Shown here one piece after another: positions 10,874 through 22,353 of a stretch of DNA of 64,000 nucleotides. A program made the translations under genes and the position numbers. The DNA comes from Chaetomidium leptoderma (Eukaryota; Ascomycota; Sordariomycetes; Sordariales; Chaetomiaceae): contig MU856844.1 in NCBI GenBank assembly GCA_033296705.1, positions 124,001 through 188,000 of the forward strand. Reading direction: 5' to 3'. Position 1 is the stretch's first letter. Each line of letters begins with the position of its first letter. Under the pieces are notes generated by a model. That model ran no database searches, was not told where the DNA came from, and saw only the letters and a program-made list of their open reading frames with translations.

Positions 10874-12582
10874 ATCCGGCTGGACCGCCGCACGGGAATG
10901 TGTCTGGGTACTCCCCAGCTTTCTCACAACCTCCGCCCGCAAGGGGGAGTCCGCAGCCGGTCATGGGGGCCGGCCAGCACGGGACCCATGGATCGCCATC
11001 CCGCCCCTTTGCCTACCAGGCCACCACACCACGGACAGCAAACCAGACCATCCCACCAACGACGTCGTCTCCTGCAAGCCGGCCTACCTCGGCAGATCGG
11101 GGATCTCCGCACGCCGCCCATCCGTATCCCATGGCTGCGGCTGCGAGGCGAATCTTGACGCCCAAGTCACCAAGAGCAGCCGGCCTGAGCCGAGCAGCGA
11201 TGAGAACACTGGAGGCACAACATCATCATCACGGGGCAAGCCTACCTCCTATCTCGAGAGGGATTATATCAGTGTACGATGCCCACACTCATGGCAACGG
11301 GCCTTCACCCCTAGGAGCACCGCCGCAGTTCCACAGCTCATCGGCCCCGGGATGGGGACCAGTGGCGCCATCGCCAACCCGGTCGGCATCCGGCCTTGCG
11401 CAGTCGCTTTCGCAGCACAGCCTGGCACATGAATTCCCCTCGGCGCCACCTCCCCAGCCTTCACCACAGTCAGGAAGCCGAAAACGCGAGCATGACGGGC
11501 GGCCTGCCTTGCCCATGTCGGGCCCTCCCTTCGCGGCCCCGATCCCCGCCAGCCACCCGTATGGTGGTACAATGGGCATGTTTGGGGACCCGAGATGGGG
11601 ACCTGGACCGCTTAGTTCCATGTCTTCTGGCGCGGCCATGAACTTCCCCATGACAGAAGGCCAGCCGGTCTTGGCCATTACGCCACAACACGGGGAGGAA
11701 ATCCTGGTTCCGGTCGATGTCCACCAGGGATCGAAACACTCGGACCAAAAGCGGCAGCGCAATGCCGGCGCGTCGGCACGATTCCGACAACGAAAGAAGG
11801 AGCGCGAGAAGGAGCAACAAGAGGAACTTGCAAAGTTGGAAAGCGAAAAACGGGAGCTAGAGGACCAGGTCGACGAGCTTGCTAAGCGCTGCCAGGACCT
11901 CCAGGTCCAACGGGACTTTTACCACGGCCGCCGGGATTACCTGTTGAATATTGTCTCCCAGTTGCCTGGGGGGAAGCCGTGGGCTGACCAAGAGCCACCA
12001 AGCCCGACCTTGAGGACCATAGGAGCGTCTTTTGCACCACCACCCGATAGTGGCAGCGCCGCCATGGCCCCTCGCCAACCACCGCCCCCGCCTCCTCCCC
12101 ACGCTCATATCCAGCAACCTCAACACTACCCGGCCCCATTCCACCAGTCTCTCGCCCACCCGCAACCGCAACCGCACCCGCGTTCGAGTTCCTACGGCGA
12201 CCCATCGACGCTCGAACCCCCAGCGAGGCGGCGGAGGACAGATTCCGAACCGCAGCTCTCGACAACCTCGTACAGCCTAATGACGACGGCATCGTTACCA
12301 CCCATCACCGGCCCTCCCACCCAGTCCTTTGGTATCCCCCCGTCGCCCCACGTCACCCCGCCGCCGCCGCCGGGAACGGCGCGACTGCCGCCCTTGCGAT
12401 TCGACCAGGCGCGGACGCCGTCCATCACCCCGCCCCTTCTCCGGGCCGGCGTGCCACCCCCTCCACAGACGATGCCTCCGCAGTCGGCAGCCAGCCCCTA
12501 CGTCACGTCCCGGCCCCTCCCCTACGAGACTGGCTGGGCGGCCGATCCGCGCCCGCACACGGAGGGTGGTGGCCCGAGGTAA
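10642..12582 (+). CDS. bZIP transcription factor
   Basis: Nuclear DNA-binding regulator, 646 residues from the first ATG in this frame (10642). The frame stays open upstream to about 10270 but contains no earlier ATG. The long N-terminal half is disordered, rich in Pro, Ser, Gln and His, and contains RRILTPKSPRAAGLSRAAMR at about residues 167-186, a motif I associate with one conserved ascomycete bZIP family. The basic region is KRQRNAGASARFRQRKKERE (about residues 370-389), with the N-x7-R signature of the DNA contact helix, followed by a short zipper with Leu/Val heptads and a DFYHGRRDYL end. The RNAGASARFR type is related to the CYS-3/Met4 RNTAASARFR type but not identical, so I give no symbol. 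The Pro-rich C-terminus has no further domain. The coding region appears uninterrupted. Targets are unknown. The preceding 6 kb lacks genes and the leader may carry repressive upstream ORFs. Confidence 0.9.
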   Translation: MSQGGSAPRSTSSHSSRSPATATDSTSSPPLQRSRAAQDDHPRPQQPLRHAGGFAPALGDGAGQQPGNWAAGRRDILNPAGPPHGNVSGYSPAFSQPPPARGSPQPVMGAGQHGTHGSPSRPFAYQATTPRTANQTIPPTTSSPASRPTSADRGSPHAAHPYPMAAAARRILTPKSPRAAGLSRAAMRTLEAQHHHHGASLPPISRGIISVYDAHTHGNGPSPLGAPPQFHSSSAPGWGPVAPSPTRSASGLAQSLSQHSLAHEFPSAPPPQPSPQSGSRKREHDGRPALPMSGPPFAAPIPASHPYGGTMGMFGDPRWGPGPLSSMSSGAAMNFPMTEGQPVLAITPQHGEEILVPVDVHQGSKHSDQKRQRNAGASARFRQRKKEREKEQQEELAKLESEKRELEDQVDELAKRCQDLQVQRDFYHGRRDYLLNIVSQLPGGKPWADQEPPSPTLRTIGASFAPPPDSGSAAMAPRQPPPPPPPHAHIQQPQHYPAPFHQSLAHPQPQPHPRSSSYGDPSTLEPPARRRRTDSEPQLSTTSYSLMTTASLPPITGPPTQSFGIPPSPHVTPPPPPGTARLPPLRFDQARTPSITPPLLRAGVPPPPQTMPPQSAASPYVTSRPLPYETGWAADPRPHTEGGGPR

Positions 12583-15153
12583 CGATACCGATCCACAGAC
12601 ACACACACAGCTTTCTGAGCGAGCCAGCCGAGACTTGGGATGTAGATCGGATTTAATCACCCTCGTCATTTTTTTCTCTCTGTTCTATTTTCCCTATGTG
12701 GTTCGGGCTTATACATTATATACTAGAGGACGTTACAGATCTGCCCGGGCAACCGGCAACCGGGGGGTTCTTATGGGGAGAAGGAGAAAAAAACAAAAGG
12801 GGCCTGTCTCTCCCTCACCGGGTCTTGTTTTGTCTCTCTTTTCTTCTTTACTCTCTCTCTATAACCTGCCATTTCACTACCTAATCACCACACTACACCT
12901 TCCCCTAACCATCTTGGCCCTGTTGCCTTCTCTCATTTGTTTATATTTATATTTCAGCATGTCGGGGTCAGGGGGCTTTTCTTTTACAGGTGGTCACGGT
13001 GTTACGGGAGATTTCTTCAGTCACAAAATTGGGCGTCATTCTTTTTCCTTTTTCCTTTTTTTTCTTCTTTAAATCAAGCGGGGCGGAGCATTTGATACCG
13101 AGATTAGATTATACCACGCTTGTTTGTGGGGTTTCAAAAAGTGTTGTTTATTTTATTTGATTTACCTTCCTTGTGGGCCAGTCGCCCGCCCACTGGCTCG
13201 CGAACTGCTCATCATCGTCAGTTTTTCATTGGATACCCCCAAACCGGTCAAGCAGCCTGAAGCAGGGCAGTTTAGACTGGCGCGGACGAATGAAGAGGAG
13301 AGAGGCGAAGGGGACCACTGCAGGCAGCGAGAAGATGCCCATTCTGGAGGATCGATCGCACTGCCGACCTTGTTCCCAGGCAGCGAGGAAGAAAGTCCGG
13401 CGGTGTATTCGTTACCGGAGGCGCGTCTGTCTCGGACAGGTCCGCACATCCTAAAACACACATATTCCGTAGACCGTAGGTTGCCCGACTGAACAACGGA
13501 CAAACAAACACCAAGAATGGAAAGGCGTCCGAATCGGGAGCGGCACGGCACGAAAATAGAAGAAAATCAAAAATGATATCCAAAAAGAAAGGCTAGTGGT
13601 CCATCTACCGGGCGCCAGGGTGTGACTGAAATATTCTCAACAAAACAGACTGCCGCGCTCTGCCGCCAGCATTATTCTGATCTTGACAAGTTTACTGCCG
13701 TCACATGGGCCACTCCGACAGTAGCTCCTTTTAGATTTTGACCCTTTCGCCGCTACCGCTCCTGGCGCATCGCAACACCGAATCGAGCATGTTTGTACCT
13801 CGGGGTTTCCCAGTTGGGCAACTCGCCAAGGTGGGCTGTTCCCGTATGGGGGTTCATAATGTCTCGGCCCTTTTCAGGGTGTGTGTAACCTACATCGACA
13901 CCCTGTCGCGTCACGACATGTCAACGCTCCGCTCCCCGGGTGGCGTCAGCTAAGACTACTCCAGAACGTGGTCCGCAAGGGGTGTTTTACAATCCCCTTT
14001 AAAAATGGTTGGTCGTCGGGCCCCCTTTATACGACCAATGGCGGGTGTATTGTGGTCTAATCCCATTCAGGGGAGCATCGCCGTCTCTTGGCGATTCAGT
14101 TTGGGGTCATCGCCGATCCAATGTCGACAAGCGGACGAAACTAAGTGCAAGATCTACCCTCAATGTCTCACGTGAGCGCACGCCGACGTCGGGTCAACTA
14201 CCTGACACAAGCCCCCTGAAAACCACGCCATCTGACCGCCTGCCAGTCATGGGTAGTAAGTCCTGATGTCTTTTTTCAGCCAACGACATGGACAAGGACA
14301 AAAGAATGTCCGAAACATGGCTGCGGAAACGTGCGAAAACAAATGGCGGTCGTGTAACGTCTGGGGGTGACGAGTCAAAAACAAAGCCTGAACGCAAAAA
14401 AAAAGAGTTCCGGAGCAATCCCCGATCAAACTGCGCGCCGTCCCGGGCGGCGGTGTGTGGAGGCGAGGCCGTGCTCCCGTCCCGTAGTGACGTTACATGA
14501 CCCGCTGGGTCGGGTCCGGGTTGCAGGGATCAAACCGCGGTCCACATGCGGCGGCGGGCGGGCCATTCCATTTACCGGAATGCTGGGACCGAGACGATGG
14601 ACGTGCCCGCGTGGTGTGTGTGGAGGGGGTTTTGCGTGGTGCTGACTTTGCATGGCACTGACTGCACGCACAAATCGGGGAAGTGATGGGAGGTCTCAAC
14701 TTGGAAAAGTTCCAGCGCCTGAAGGGAAAAGACACGGAATGAGGTTTTGCCGGGTAAGGCGACCGATAGGATCAACCGACCAGAGGTTCGGATTTGAAAC
14801 TTTTGAAATGAAAATGAAAATATAAATCAGGGCAGATTACATAAGAAAAAGAAAACTGGTACGAAATACCACACCGATGTGTTGTGCGGAAAAGAAGCTG
14901 ACGACAGAGAGCGATTGTGCTGGTAGATTGAGGGCGTAGGCGGGGGAGGCGGGGCTAAGCGGGCAGCTACCAAAACTTGGCCACTTGGCGCCTGGTACGT
15001 GCACTCGGCTGCCAGTACCGCCTGTTAGTGCAGGCCAGATTGCAGTGTGCAACACTTAACAGTTGGTTCGACGTCGGCGCAAGACGTCACCTGGAAGTAC
15101 AAAATCGAGAATCAACAATCATCAAGCAGCAAAAACATCCGAGTAGGACCAGA
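12583..15153. other. Intergenic region, no gene seen
   Basis: About 2.6 kb between the bZIP stop and the start of the NFKBIL1-like gene on the same strand. The first several hundred bases are T-rich, as expected for a 3' UTR and termination region. No open frame on either strand shows a domain or credible codon bias. The last few hundred bases should hold the promoter of the downstream gene. Confidence 0.55.
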
Positions 15154-16437
15154 ATGGAGTCGCCTCGCTCGCCCAAGCGGCGGCGGATCCTTTCCTCCAT
15201 CAACCCGCCAGACTCGAACGCCGAAGATGACGCGCCGAGACGCTACACGCGCGACCGCACCATGACTCCCGACGCTTCTGCCCCTCGAGGCGACGACGCT
15301 CCCTCACAAGAGGGCGACACACATAAACAACCAGAACCACAGGATGGCGACACAGCCGCGCCCAGGACGACCAAGTTCCGCTTCAAATCCAAGTCTTGCA
15401 GGTCATCGCGACGGCGCGAGGGAGAGGACGAGGAAGGCCGTCATCGCCGCCGTCACCGGCACCGATCCCGATCCCGATCGAGGTCGAGGTCTCGAGACAG
15501 AGACAGAGACAAAGACAGAGACAGCGACAAACGAGACGGTAACCGAGAGCGCGACGACTCTCAAGAACGAAGACGACGACGACGACGACATCAACAACGA
15601 AAAGAACGCGACCCCGACAAAGACCACCACCGCCGCCGCCACCGTCACCACCACCGCTCCCGCTCCCCCGCACCCCCCCCAAGTAACCCAAAAGAAGACC
15701 CCTTCCAACAACAAGAAGAAAACCCCCCCCTCTCCCCAACCACCGCCTTCCGCGAATCCCTCTTCGACGCCATGGCCGACGACGAAGGCGCCGCCTACTG
15801 GGAATCCGTCTACGGCCAGCCCATCCACATCTACAACAATCCACATGGCACCACGGCGTCAGCGTCGTCACCGCTCGAGCGCATGACCGACGACGAGTAC
15901 GCGGCATACGTGCGGCAAAAGATGTGGGAAAAGACACACGCCGGTCTGCTCGAGGCGCGGGCGCGGCGGGACAAGGAACGCGGGGAGAGGGAGCGGGAAA
16001 GGGAGCGGGAGCGGGGGGAGAAGGAGAGGGTGGCTAGGGAGATGGAGAGGTGTTTGCGGAGGGGGGAGGAGAGGAGGAGGAGGAAGGGGTGGAGGGCCGG
16101 GTGGGAGGGGTATCTTGCCCGGTGGGCTGAGTGGGACGGGGTGGATCACCGGGGGATTCCGTGGCCTGGGGTTGTTTCTGACGAGGAGGATGGTGAGGGG
16201 GTGGTGGTGGTGCAGGGAGAGGCGGTCAGGGCGTTTTTTGTGAATGGCATTGGGCTGGACGAGGTCGGCGAGAAGGCGTTTGCGGCGCGGCTCAAGGAGG
16301 AGAGGGTCCGGTGGCATCCGGACAAGATGCAGCAGCGGCTGGGCGGGAAGGTGGATGAGAAGGTCATGCGGGACGTGACGGCGATTTTTCAGGTGGTGGA
16401 CACGTTGTGGAATGATACCCGGAAGCACGGTGGATAG
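15154..16437 (+). CDS. RS/RD-rich protein with NFKBIL1-like C-terminus
   Basis: A 427-residue nuclear-type protein read from the ATG at 15154 (MESPRSPKRRRILSS); the frame is open further upstream but has no earlier ATG. Residues about 75-180 are extremely rich in Arg, Ser, Asp, His and Lys, with alternating RS and RD dipeptides as in splicing-associated proteins. The middle third is Arg/Glu-rich, probably a long helix. The C-terminus carries LKEERVRWHPDKMQQR followed by a conserved helix (DVTAIFQVVDTLWNDTR), the signature of NF-kappa-B-inhibitor-like protein 1 homologues; the HPDK segment resembles the J-domain HPD loop. Metazoan NFKBIL1 is linked to mRNA processing, so a role in splicing is likely but inferred. 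The protein has no ankyrin repeats that I can see. Low-complexity antisense frames here are shadows. A single exon is assumed. Confidence 0.85.
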   Translation: MESPRSPKRRRILSSINPPDSNAEDDAPRRYTRDRTMTPDASAPRGDDAPSQEGDTHKQPEPQDGDTAAPRTTKFRFKSKSCRSSRRREGEDEEGRHRRRHRHRSRSRSRSRSRDRDRDKDRDSDKRDGNRERDDSQERRRRRRRHQQRKERDPDKDHHRRRHRHHHRSRSPAPPPSNPKEDPFQQQEENPPLSPTTAFRESLFDAMADDEGAAYWESVYGQPIHIYNNPHGTTASASSPLERMTDDEYAAYVRQKMWEKTHAGLLEARARRDKERGERERERERERGEKERVAREMERCLRRGEERRRRKGWRAGWEGYLARWAEWDGVDHRGIPWPGVVSDEEDGEGVVVVQGEAVRAFFVNGIGLDEVGEKAFAARLKEERVRWHPDKMQQRLGGKVDEKVMRDVTAIFQVVDTLWNDTRKHGG

Positions 16438-17465
16438 GTAGGGGTTGCGGATGGCGTTTATAGAAGGGCTTTGTTTACGACGGGACTATGAGATGACCAC
16501 TAGACTGGAGGGAATAGGTCTGGCGACTAGCATGGAGGCTAGTATGTTACACACCTGTCTCCCCTTTTCATCCTTCCTTTTCATCCCATCCCCAATAACA
16601 GCCCCATCACTAATCTAGAGTCAGCTTCAGTCAAGATATTGACTATCACTACCGATACATGTCATTCATGTTCAGTTGCCATGACAACACCAATACTATC
16701 CATCACACCAATATCCATCAGGCTGTTGTACAACACTTTCGATTGTGCCCCGAGTCGGCCATGCAGACACCCCCCCCCCATCATAATCAAAGTATGAGTA
16801 GATTTACCAAATCGCACTATGTATGTACCTTGATGGAAGGTACGGTGGATACGGAAAAGAACACCTATATTTAGGAGGCCTTGGCGCAGCACCATCAACC
16901 CTCCTCCTGCAACCCAGACATCCCACAATCCACAGACCACCACCACTAATAAATACAGGCATTCTACCGCATTGTCTTCAACCTCCGGCTATACGTATAT
17001 GTTGGGGGCCGTTCCTCGATACTTGGGGGGCCGCGCGGCTGGTGGATCAGTTATGAAAACCGCCACCGTCACTGACGTCAAGATATTGTAAACCCCCAAG
17101 GAAAAGAGGCGAAGCCCGAGAAGAGAGAGCGGGCCCGGCCGGGACCTGTGGGAAGGGGTCATTCGTGCATGAACTGGTGATGTGAGATGCAGGGTATGTG
17201 TCATGAGAACAGATTTTTAACAAGATCGAGGATGAAAAAGTAGGATGATCGAAGCGATCTGGCAACAAAAACACTTTTTGAGTATTTCGACGCGAGCAAA
17301 TGTAAGTTTCAGGTTACTCGACATGCAAGAATCATCCTATTTGCCCATCCTAAAAAAAAGGAAACAACTATGACCCGTAAGCATCCCCCCCCCCCGACTA
17401 CCCCATCAGATCATTATTACAAATTTCCCCCCCCATTAGAGTACAATTAGAGTACCAAAAAAAGA
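16438..17465. other. Convergent intergenic region, no gene seen
   Basis: Lies between the stops of the plus-strand NFKBIL1-like gene and the minus-strand GPI-protein gene, so it should hold two 3' UTRs and terminators. It is AT-richer than the genes, with poly-C and poly-A runs near 17380-17470. No coding potential is visible. Confidence 0.6.
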
Positions 17466-17941
17466 TCACAAGTAAGCCACAACCGCCGCACCTCCAAACA
17501 GCGCCCCGAGACCGACAGCAGCCGTCTGCACGGGCCCGGCGTTGGTGCCCGTGCTCGAGGTGGCCGACTCGACGGCGGAGCTGGCCGAGCTGGAGAGGCT
17601 GCTCAGCGCCGACTTGATGGACGAGCTGGCGGCCGCGTCGGTGGCGGTGGAGAGCACCGACGACAGGCTCGACACGGCGCTTCCGGCATCGCTCGTGATG
17701 GAGCTGACCTGCGACGAGGCGACCGAGTTGACCGACGAGAGGACCGAGCTGAGCGAGCTCGAGAGGCCGCCGCTGGCGGTGGAGGTGGAGGAGACGGTGG
17801 TGGTGGTGTCTTGGGCCTGTTTTTGGGGGGGGGGGATAATGCGGTTAGTTCAAAAGATATATTTTGGGTTGGACGGGATGGGGAAGAAACACATACCGAA
17901 GCCAGGGCGGCAAGGGCGATGAAGGCGGTGGCGTAACGCAT
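17466..17941 (-). CDS. Small Ser/Ala-rich GPI-anchored cell-wall protein
   Basis: Two exons (17897-17941 and 17466-17816) are joined by a GTATGT donor, an ACTAACC branch and an ACAG acceptor, giving 131 residues. Exon 1 encodes a signal peptide, MRYATAFIALAALAS, completed by the first residues of exon 2. The mature part is almost entirely Ser, Ala, Thr and Val with repeated SSLSSVLS-like units and no Cys, suited to heavy O-mannosylation. The C-terminus has the GPI layout: a small-residue cleavage region (TGTNAG), a short spacer and a hydrophobic tail (AAVGLGALFGGAAVVAYL) ending at the stop. The mature protein would be attached to the plasma membrane or wall glucan. Such small proteins are common in sordariomycetes but rarely have an assigned function. 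A TATATAAG element lies about 185 bases upstream of the ATG, which suits a strongly expressed gene. Confidence 0.85.
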
Positions 17942-19153
17942 TTTGATGGTTTGTGTGTGTGACTGACTTTTGCTCTTGCGAGGTGGGTGTGTGATGTGAT
18001 AGTATACAGAGACAAAATTGGGACGTCGGCAGGAGAAAGTAGGTAGACTCGGAAAAGTGTTTCGTCAGGTTGTAGGTAGTAAGTAGGAAAGTTAACCCTC
18101 AGACGAGAGCAGCCGTGGGGAGGCACTTATATAATAGCCATCCCAAAAGAGATGCATCCCGATCTAGCATAGTACATCTAGGGAGACCAGCCATGCTGCC
18201 CTGTTTTCCCTACGACTCGGCCGGTTACATACATACAGTGACGATTCGGAATTCCCGGCACCCGGGCAACGACGTCAACCGATGGGGCCATCCATGCCAT
18301 CTGAGCCATCCAAGCGAGACACTGCCTTGCTGCCCTGTGTCCAACACAGTGCGCAGACATGTCCATGGTCTAGAATCACTGTGGAATGGCCAAAAATAAC
18401 TTGCTCTGGGCTGTTTGTTCTAGTTGAGGAGTGCAATGACATCACCACATGGAGCCGTCCACCTCAAAGTGGCCGTGCTGGCCGCGGAGCCGGGTTGTGG
18501 AGAGCTGTTCTTACCCGAGCTTCCGTGCAACTGTGGCGAGCGCGGAGTAGGTAGCCGCAGGCATCGCGGGTGTGGTGCATGTTTTTATCACAAACAGAGG
18601 TCCAAGGCGCGGGCTACCGTTTGCGTGGCCCCCATTAGTGGCCCCTATCAGTGGTGTACCGCTGTCGGCTGCCGTTCAGCCACCCTCGCTGCCTCTCCAG
18701 ACGCAAGGGACGTTTGTTCACTTGGGACGCGCGTCGACCACCGTTGCCTGGGAAGTAAACCACCGTTGAGTCGGAATTGCGTCCCCGTTGATGGCACAGA
18801 AACTCTTTCAAGAAAATCAACCATTTTAGCCGTCGAATCACCCTGGCCAAGGTTTCCTGCATGCCACGCCGCTAAACGGACTGGGATTTCCAACTTTATT
18901 TCGACCCCCTGGCCCAAAGGGGTTGCCGTCGTCATCCAAGGCCAACTGCATGATGTCACCACTAAATTGGCGCCGGAATGACAGCAATGATGGCACTTCC
19001 AACTGCCACGCCGTCACGGCCGTCTGTCTCCCTGAGCTTCCCGCTTCCCCATTGGCTAGCAATTGCACTGTCCATCCCAAGGGGCGAAGGTTGATCTTTG
19101 CCTTTTTGATGTCTCGGGGCGGTTCGCACCGCTGATCGCCGCCAAGCCTTTAG
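17942..19153. other. Intergenic region upstream of the GPI-protein gene
   Basis: Contains the promoter of the GPI-protein gene on its left and the 3' UTR of SIN1 on its right. Apart from the TATA-like site at 18126-18133 I see no coding sequence or structured element; open frames here overlap on both strands without any domain. Confidence 0.55.
18126..18133 (-). promoter_or_regulatory. TATA-like element of the GPI-protein gene
   Basis: The minus strand reads TATATAAG here, 185-192 bases before the ATG at 17941. The match to the TATA consensus and the distance are reasonable for a fungal core promoter, but the transcription start is not known. Confidence 0.5.
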
Positions 19154-21699
19154 TTAGACCTCTCGGTAGGGAGAGATGCCCTTCTTGAGCTCCTGGACGA
19201 TCTCGGCTCCATATTCAGCACTGCTCGCGACAAAGTCGTATCTCTTGCTCTCTGACGACTTGTACACAACCAGCTGTTGATTCTTTGTCAGCAAAACCAG
19301 ACGAGGGCTCGCAGGGGCTTGTTTTTGCACCTACCTTGAAGTTGGTCGGATGTTTTCGCGAAATCTGGCAGCCCACGACGTTGCTAAAGTGGACCGTGGT
19401 CGACTTGGTTTCCCCCTCGGCTAGCTTGCCGCTGGACGCAGGCATGATGTGGATGTACTCGCCGTCAATGGCCAAAATCCTTTCTGACATCAACCGCATC
19501 GGCTGCTTCCGCCAGAGCGTGTACTTTTTGTAGTTGGTGGCCACCCCCATCTCCTCCTGCTTCTGCACCTCCTTGGCTAATGGGTGCGTCCCCAGAAGCT
19601 TGGACTTCTTCGTCTTGGTCCAGCTGGCATTGTCGCTGAAGAGATGCGGCCTGGGAGACGAGCTGCTTAGCGACCCGGCCATCAGAGGGCCGTCGGTGGC
19701 AAACCGACGCCTGTAGAGATCCAAGTCGGTGACGTTTCCGAGCGAAGCAACCGTCCGGTCCAGCAACACCACCGTCCCTGACTGCGGGAGCTTCAGCACA
19801 TGGTTGGCCTTGTCTAGCTGCCGCTTCCTGCAGGCGATGTCGAGAACCTCGGCCAACCACGTGTCGGTGCTCACATCAAGCGTGATCATCTGGCCGGGCG
19901 CAACATCGGACGAATGGATGTGAATGCGCAGTAGCCTCTTCTCTCCACGTGAAGGAACGTTTGCCGGCTGGGTCGACTGTGGGATGTCTGCAAATATCGT
20001 GGTTTTCGCTCGGTACGCCGTGTTCAGGAGCGGGTTCTCTCGGGGCTGAGGCGGGGGGAGCATGCTGGCGTCGGGCCGTGGGGTGCTTCGGGGCGTCGGG
20101 TCCTTGTCTTCCTCCTCTTCCTCAATTGCCTCTTGCTCAAATTGTGGAGTGGTGCGTTTATTCTCCTCAAAACCCTCGGCCGTGGCCTGTACCAAGCCAA
20201 AGATATCGTAGACCCTAGAGTTCGAGCGGGAGCGGCCGGCCTTGTTGTTTGCCGTGGTAAACGAGACGAGGCCCTTCTTGCGCTCGAGGGGCGGAAAGTC
20301 ATCGTCAACCTCGCCATCTTCTTCCACCATGCGCAGAGTCCACCAATTCACGTTTAACTTGTCGCTAGGAAGCGGTGGTTCCAGCTTCTCTTCATTATAG
20401 CGCCAGAGGCTCAGACCGATCAGATCGGCGACCGTCACCGACCTATCTCCGCCCTCCCCATGGTGGACGGTCCGCCGGATGAGTACCTCAAACGGCCGGT
20501 AAGGCGTCTTGGAGTGGGGGGCGTAGATCCGAAGCATGATGGGGTTCGGGTCGCCCTGCCCTGACAGCGAGGCAAAGCTGTCAAAAGGGAGGGCTGGCTT
20601 CGTCTTCTTCGCCTTTAGGGCGGCCGAAAGCAGGCCTTTTGGCTGTGCCGTGCTCAGTGGCCGAATGATGCTCATGGGCCTGGGTGGGGGCAGCTCTCCC
20701 ACCGATATGAGCAGCGGGGGCGGGATGGCCGACCTGCGTATTGTCAACCTTCTCGAGAATTCGCGGGGAGGGGTCCCCACCACCTGGTGCCGGAGGGACG
20801 CATTCAGGGGGTTCTTGGCGGCACCCAAGAGCGACGCCGAGTCAATGCTCTGGATGAAAGCCGAGGACATGTCGGATCCGTCCGAGTCATCCTCCTCTTC
20901 CTCGGGGAGGAGGTCGCTCCCCTGGCGCTTGACGCCGTCGATGGGTTCTGTGTTGTTCAGTTTGACAGATAGCTTTGCAGCCCGTGCGGCGGCAGCTCGT
21001 GCGGCCTCTCGGTGCTTGTGGGAGCCGGAGGCGTCGAATTCATTTTCCGAAGATACCTCGCTGCTCGTGACGGTGTCGCGACGCGCGCGCTCCTTTACTG
21101 TCTCGAGTGCGGACTGAGACCCTCTCCTTGCCGTCGGACGGGGTGACAAGAGAGTGGTGGTTTGGCGGAGGTTGGAAGACTGTAGCGGCGAAGATCCGGA
21201 GCGGTTGCGCACAGGCATCTTCGCGAACTTGATTTGTTGGGCGGCACGCTGGTCTGGCTCGTCGTCGCTCTCGTCGCTGAGATCGCTGCTGTCATCATCC
21301 CCCATCTGCTCCCGGCGCCGACGGCGCTTTGCGGCCATGCTGGGGCCCGTGGTTTCGGCCACGCTGCTCGAGAACAGACCTCCCTCTTCACCCTCGTCTT
21401 CGAGGGTCAACCCAGCGCGGCGGGGTGCCTGGAAGTATTCGGAGGCCACCGCCGTGGGGATCGGAGGGGAGTGGGTTCGCTTGATGAGAGCCGGGTTGGT
21501 GCGCCAGCCTGCCGCTTTGAAGGGGGCCGAGTTGAGGAAACCCTCATTTAGGGTGAACAGACGCTCCCCGACGCCATCGGCGATATCATTGAGGTAGCTC
21601 GTCCGCAGCTGGTACAAGACCAGACTGGAAATGGTTAGCTCCGTAGTCCGTCAATCGTGATAAACGGGACTCATACTCTTCAAGTTGGATGACCGACAT
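19154..21699 (-). CDS. SIN1: SIN1/AVO1 subunit of TOR complex 2
   Basis: Scaffold that recruits AGC-kinase substrates and membrane lipid to TORC2, controlling polarity, sphingolipids and cell integrity. Three exons: 21677-21699, 19335-21624 and 19154-19273, 810 residues. The first exon is only 23 nt; joined, the N-terminus reads MSVIQLEDLVLYQLRTSYL, which fits the conserved Sin1 start. Splice signals are GTATGA/GCTAACC/CCAG and GTAGGT/GCTGACA/ACAG. After a disordered basic and acidic stretch, a CRIM domain lies at about residues 350-500 (LPFDSFASLSG to RVYDIFGLVQATAEGFEEN), followed by a Ras-binding-like ubiquitin fold (about 585-650, LRIHIHSSDVAPG) and a C-terminal PH domain (about 690-805). 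The PH domain is split by the last intron; exon 3 supplies LVVYKSSESKRYDFVASSA and its closing helix. The gene is divergent from the PRCC-domain gene. Confidence 0.93.
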
Positions 21700-22353
21700 G
21701 TTGGCGCATCCGACGCAGCAGCGGTGAGTTGCGGGGTTGTCTCGGGACCTCAAACACCTTTTCGATCTGTGTCGTGATCGGTATAGGGCGGTGAGAGTAT
21801 GGAAATGTGTCTCCGGGTCGATGGATGTGGACGATAAATAAGCTCCGTTGCGCGGGGAGCGGGATGAAGCCGGTCTGTGAGAGCGACTGGATTCCTGGAA
21901 TGGACTGAGATGTCGTGGAGAAGGAACCGAAGTGCAGCAGACCACGGATGCTGAAACAATGAATGGAGTGTCCAAACTAGCTGAACTAAAACTCAAAAGT
22001 ATCCGTGATAAGAATGCACACTAATAAAACCTGCCCACGCAATTGACATGGAGGACGGCTCTTGCATGAAGGGTCGCTGATGAGAGCCGAGTCGGGTGTG
22101 GTGGGGGAGTGGGAGGTTGTCCTGTGAAACGCGCTCCATTGCCCGTCTTGGCGAAGAATGCCAAGGCTAATAATATGCCGCTAGTGAACTTATCGATAAG
22201 ACCCCCTGCTGCTTGACGCTCTTGTTCTGGAGGCAACAGAGGCAACTTCCAGAACCCAACCTTGCACTGTCAAGACAACCCACCCACCTTTTGCGCCAAG
22301 TCGATCGCATTCATCACAATACCCTCCGGGACTACGAATAAACGATCGCAAAC
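21700..22353. promoter_or_regulatory. Divergent promoter region, SIN1 and PRCC-domain gene
   Basis: The two start codons (21699 minus, 22354 plus) are 654 bases apart, so both promoters and leaders must lie here. I see no strong TATA box. Coding potential is absent: the minus frame that reads into this interval from SIN1 has no ATG in a credible position upstream of 21699. Confidence 0.6.

Noticed and set aside
15383..16428. Long antisense frames over the NFKBIL1-like gene
   Set aside because: Products are repeats of Arg/Gly/Val or Pro/Leu caused by the RS-, RD- and RE-coding low complexity of the sense strand.
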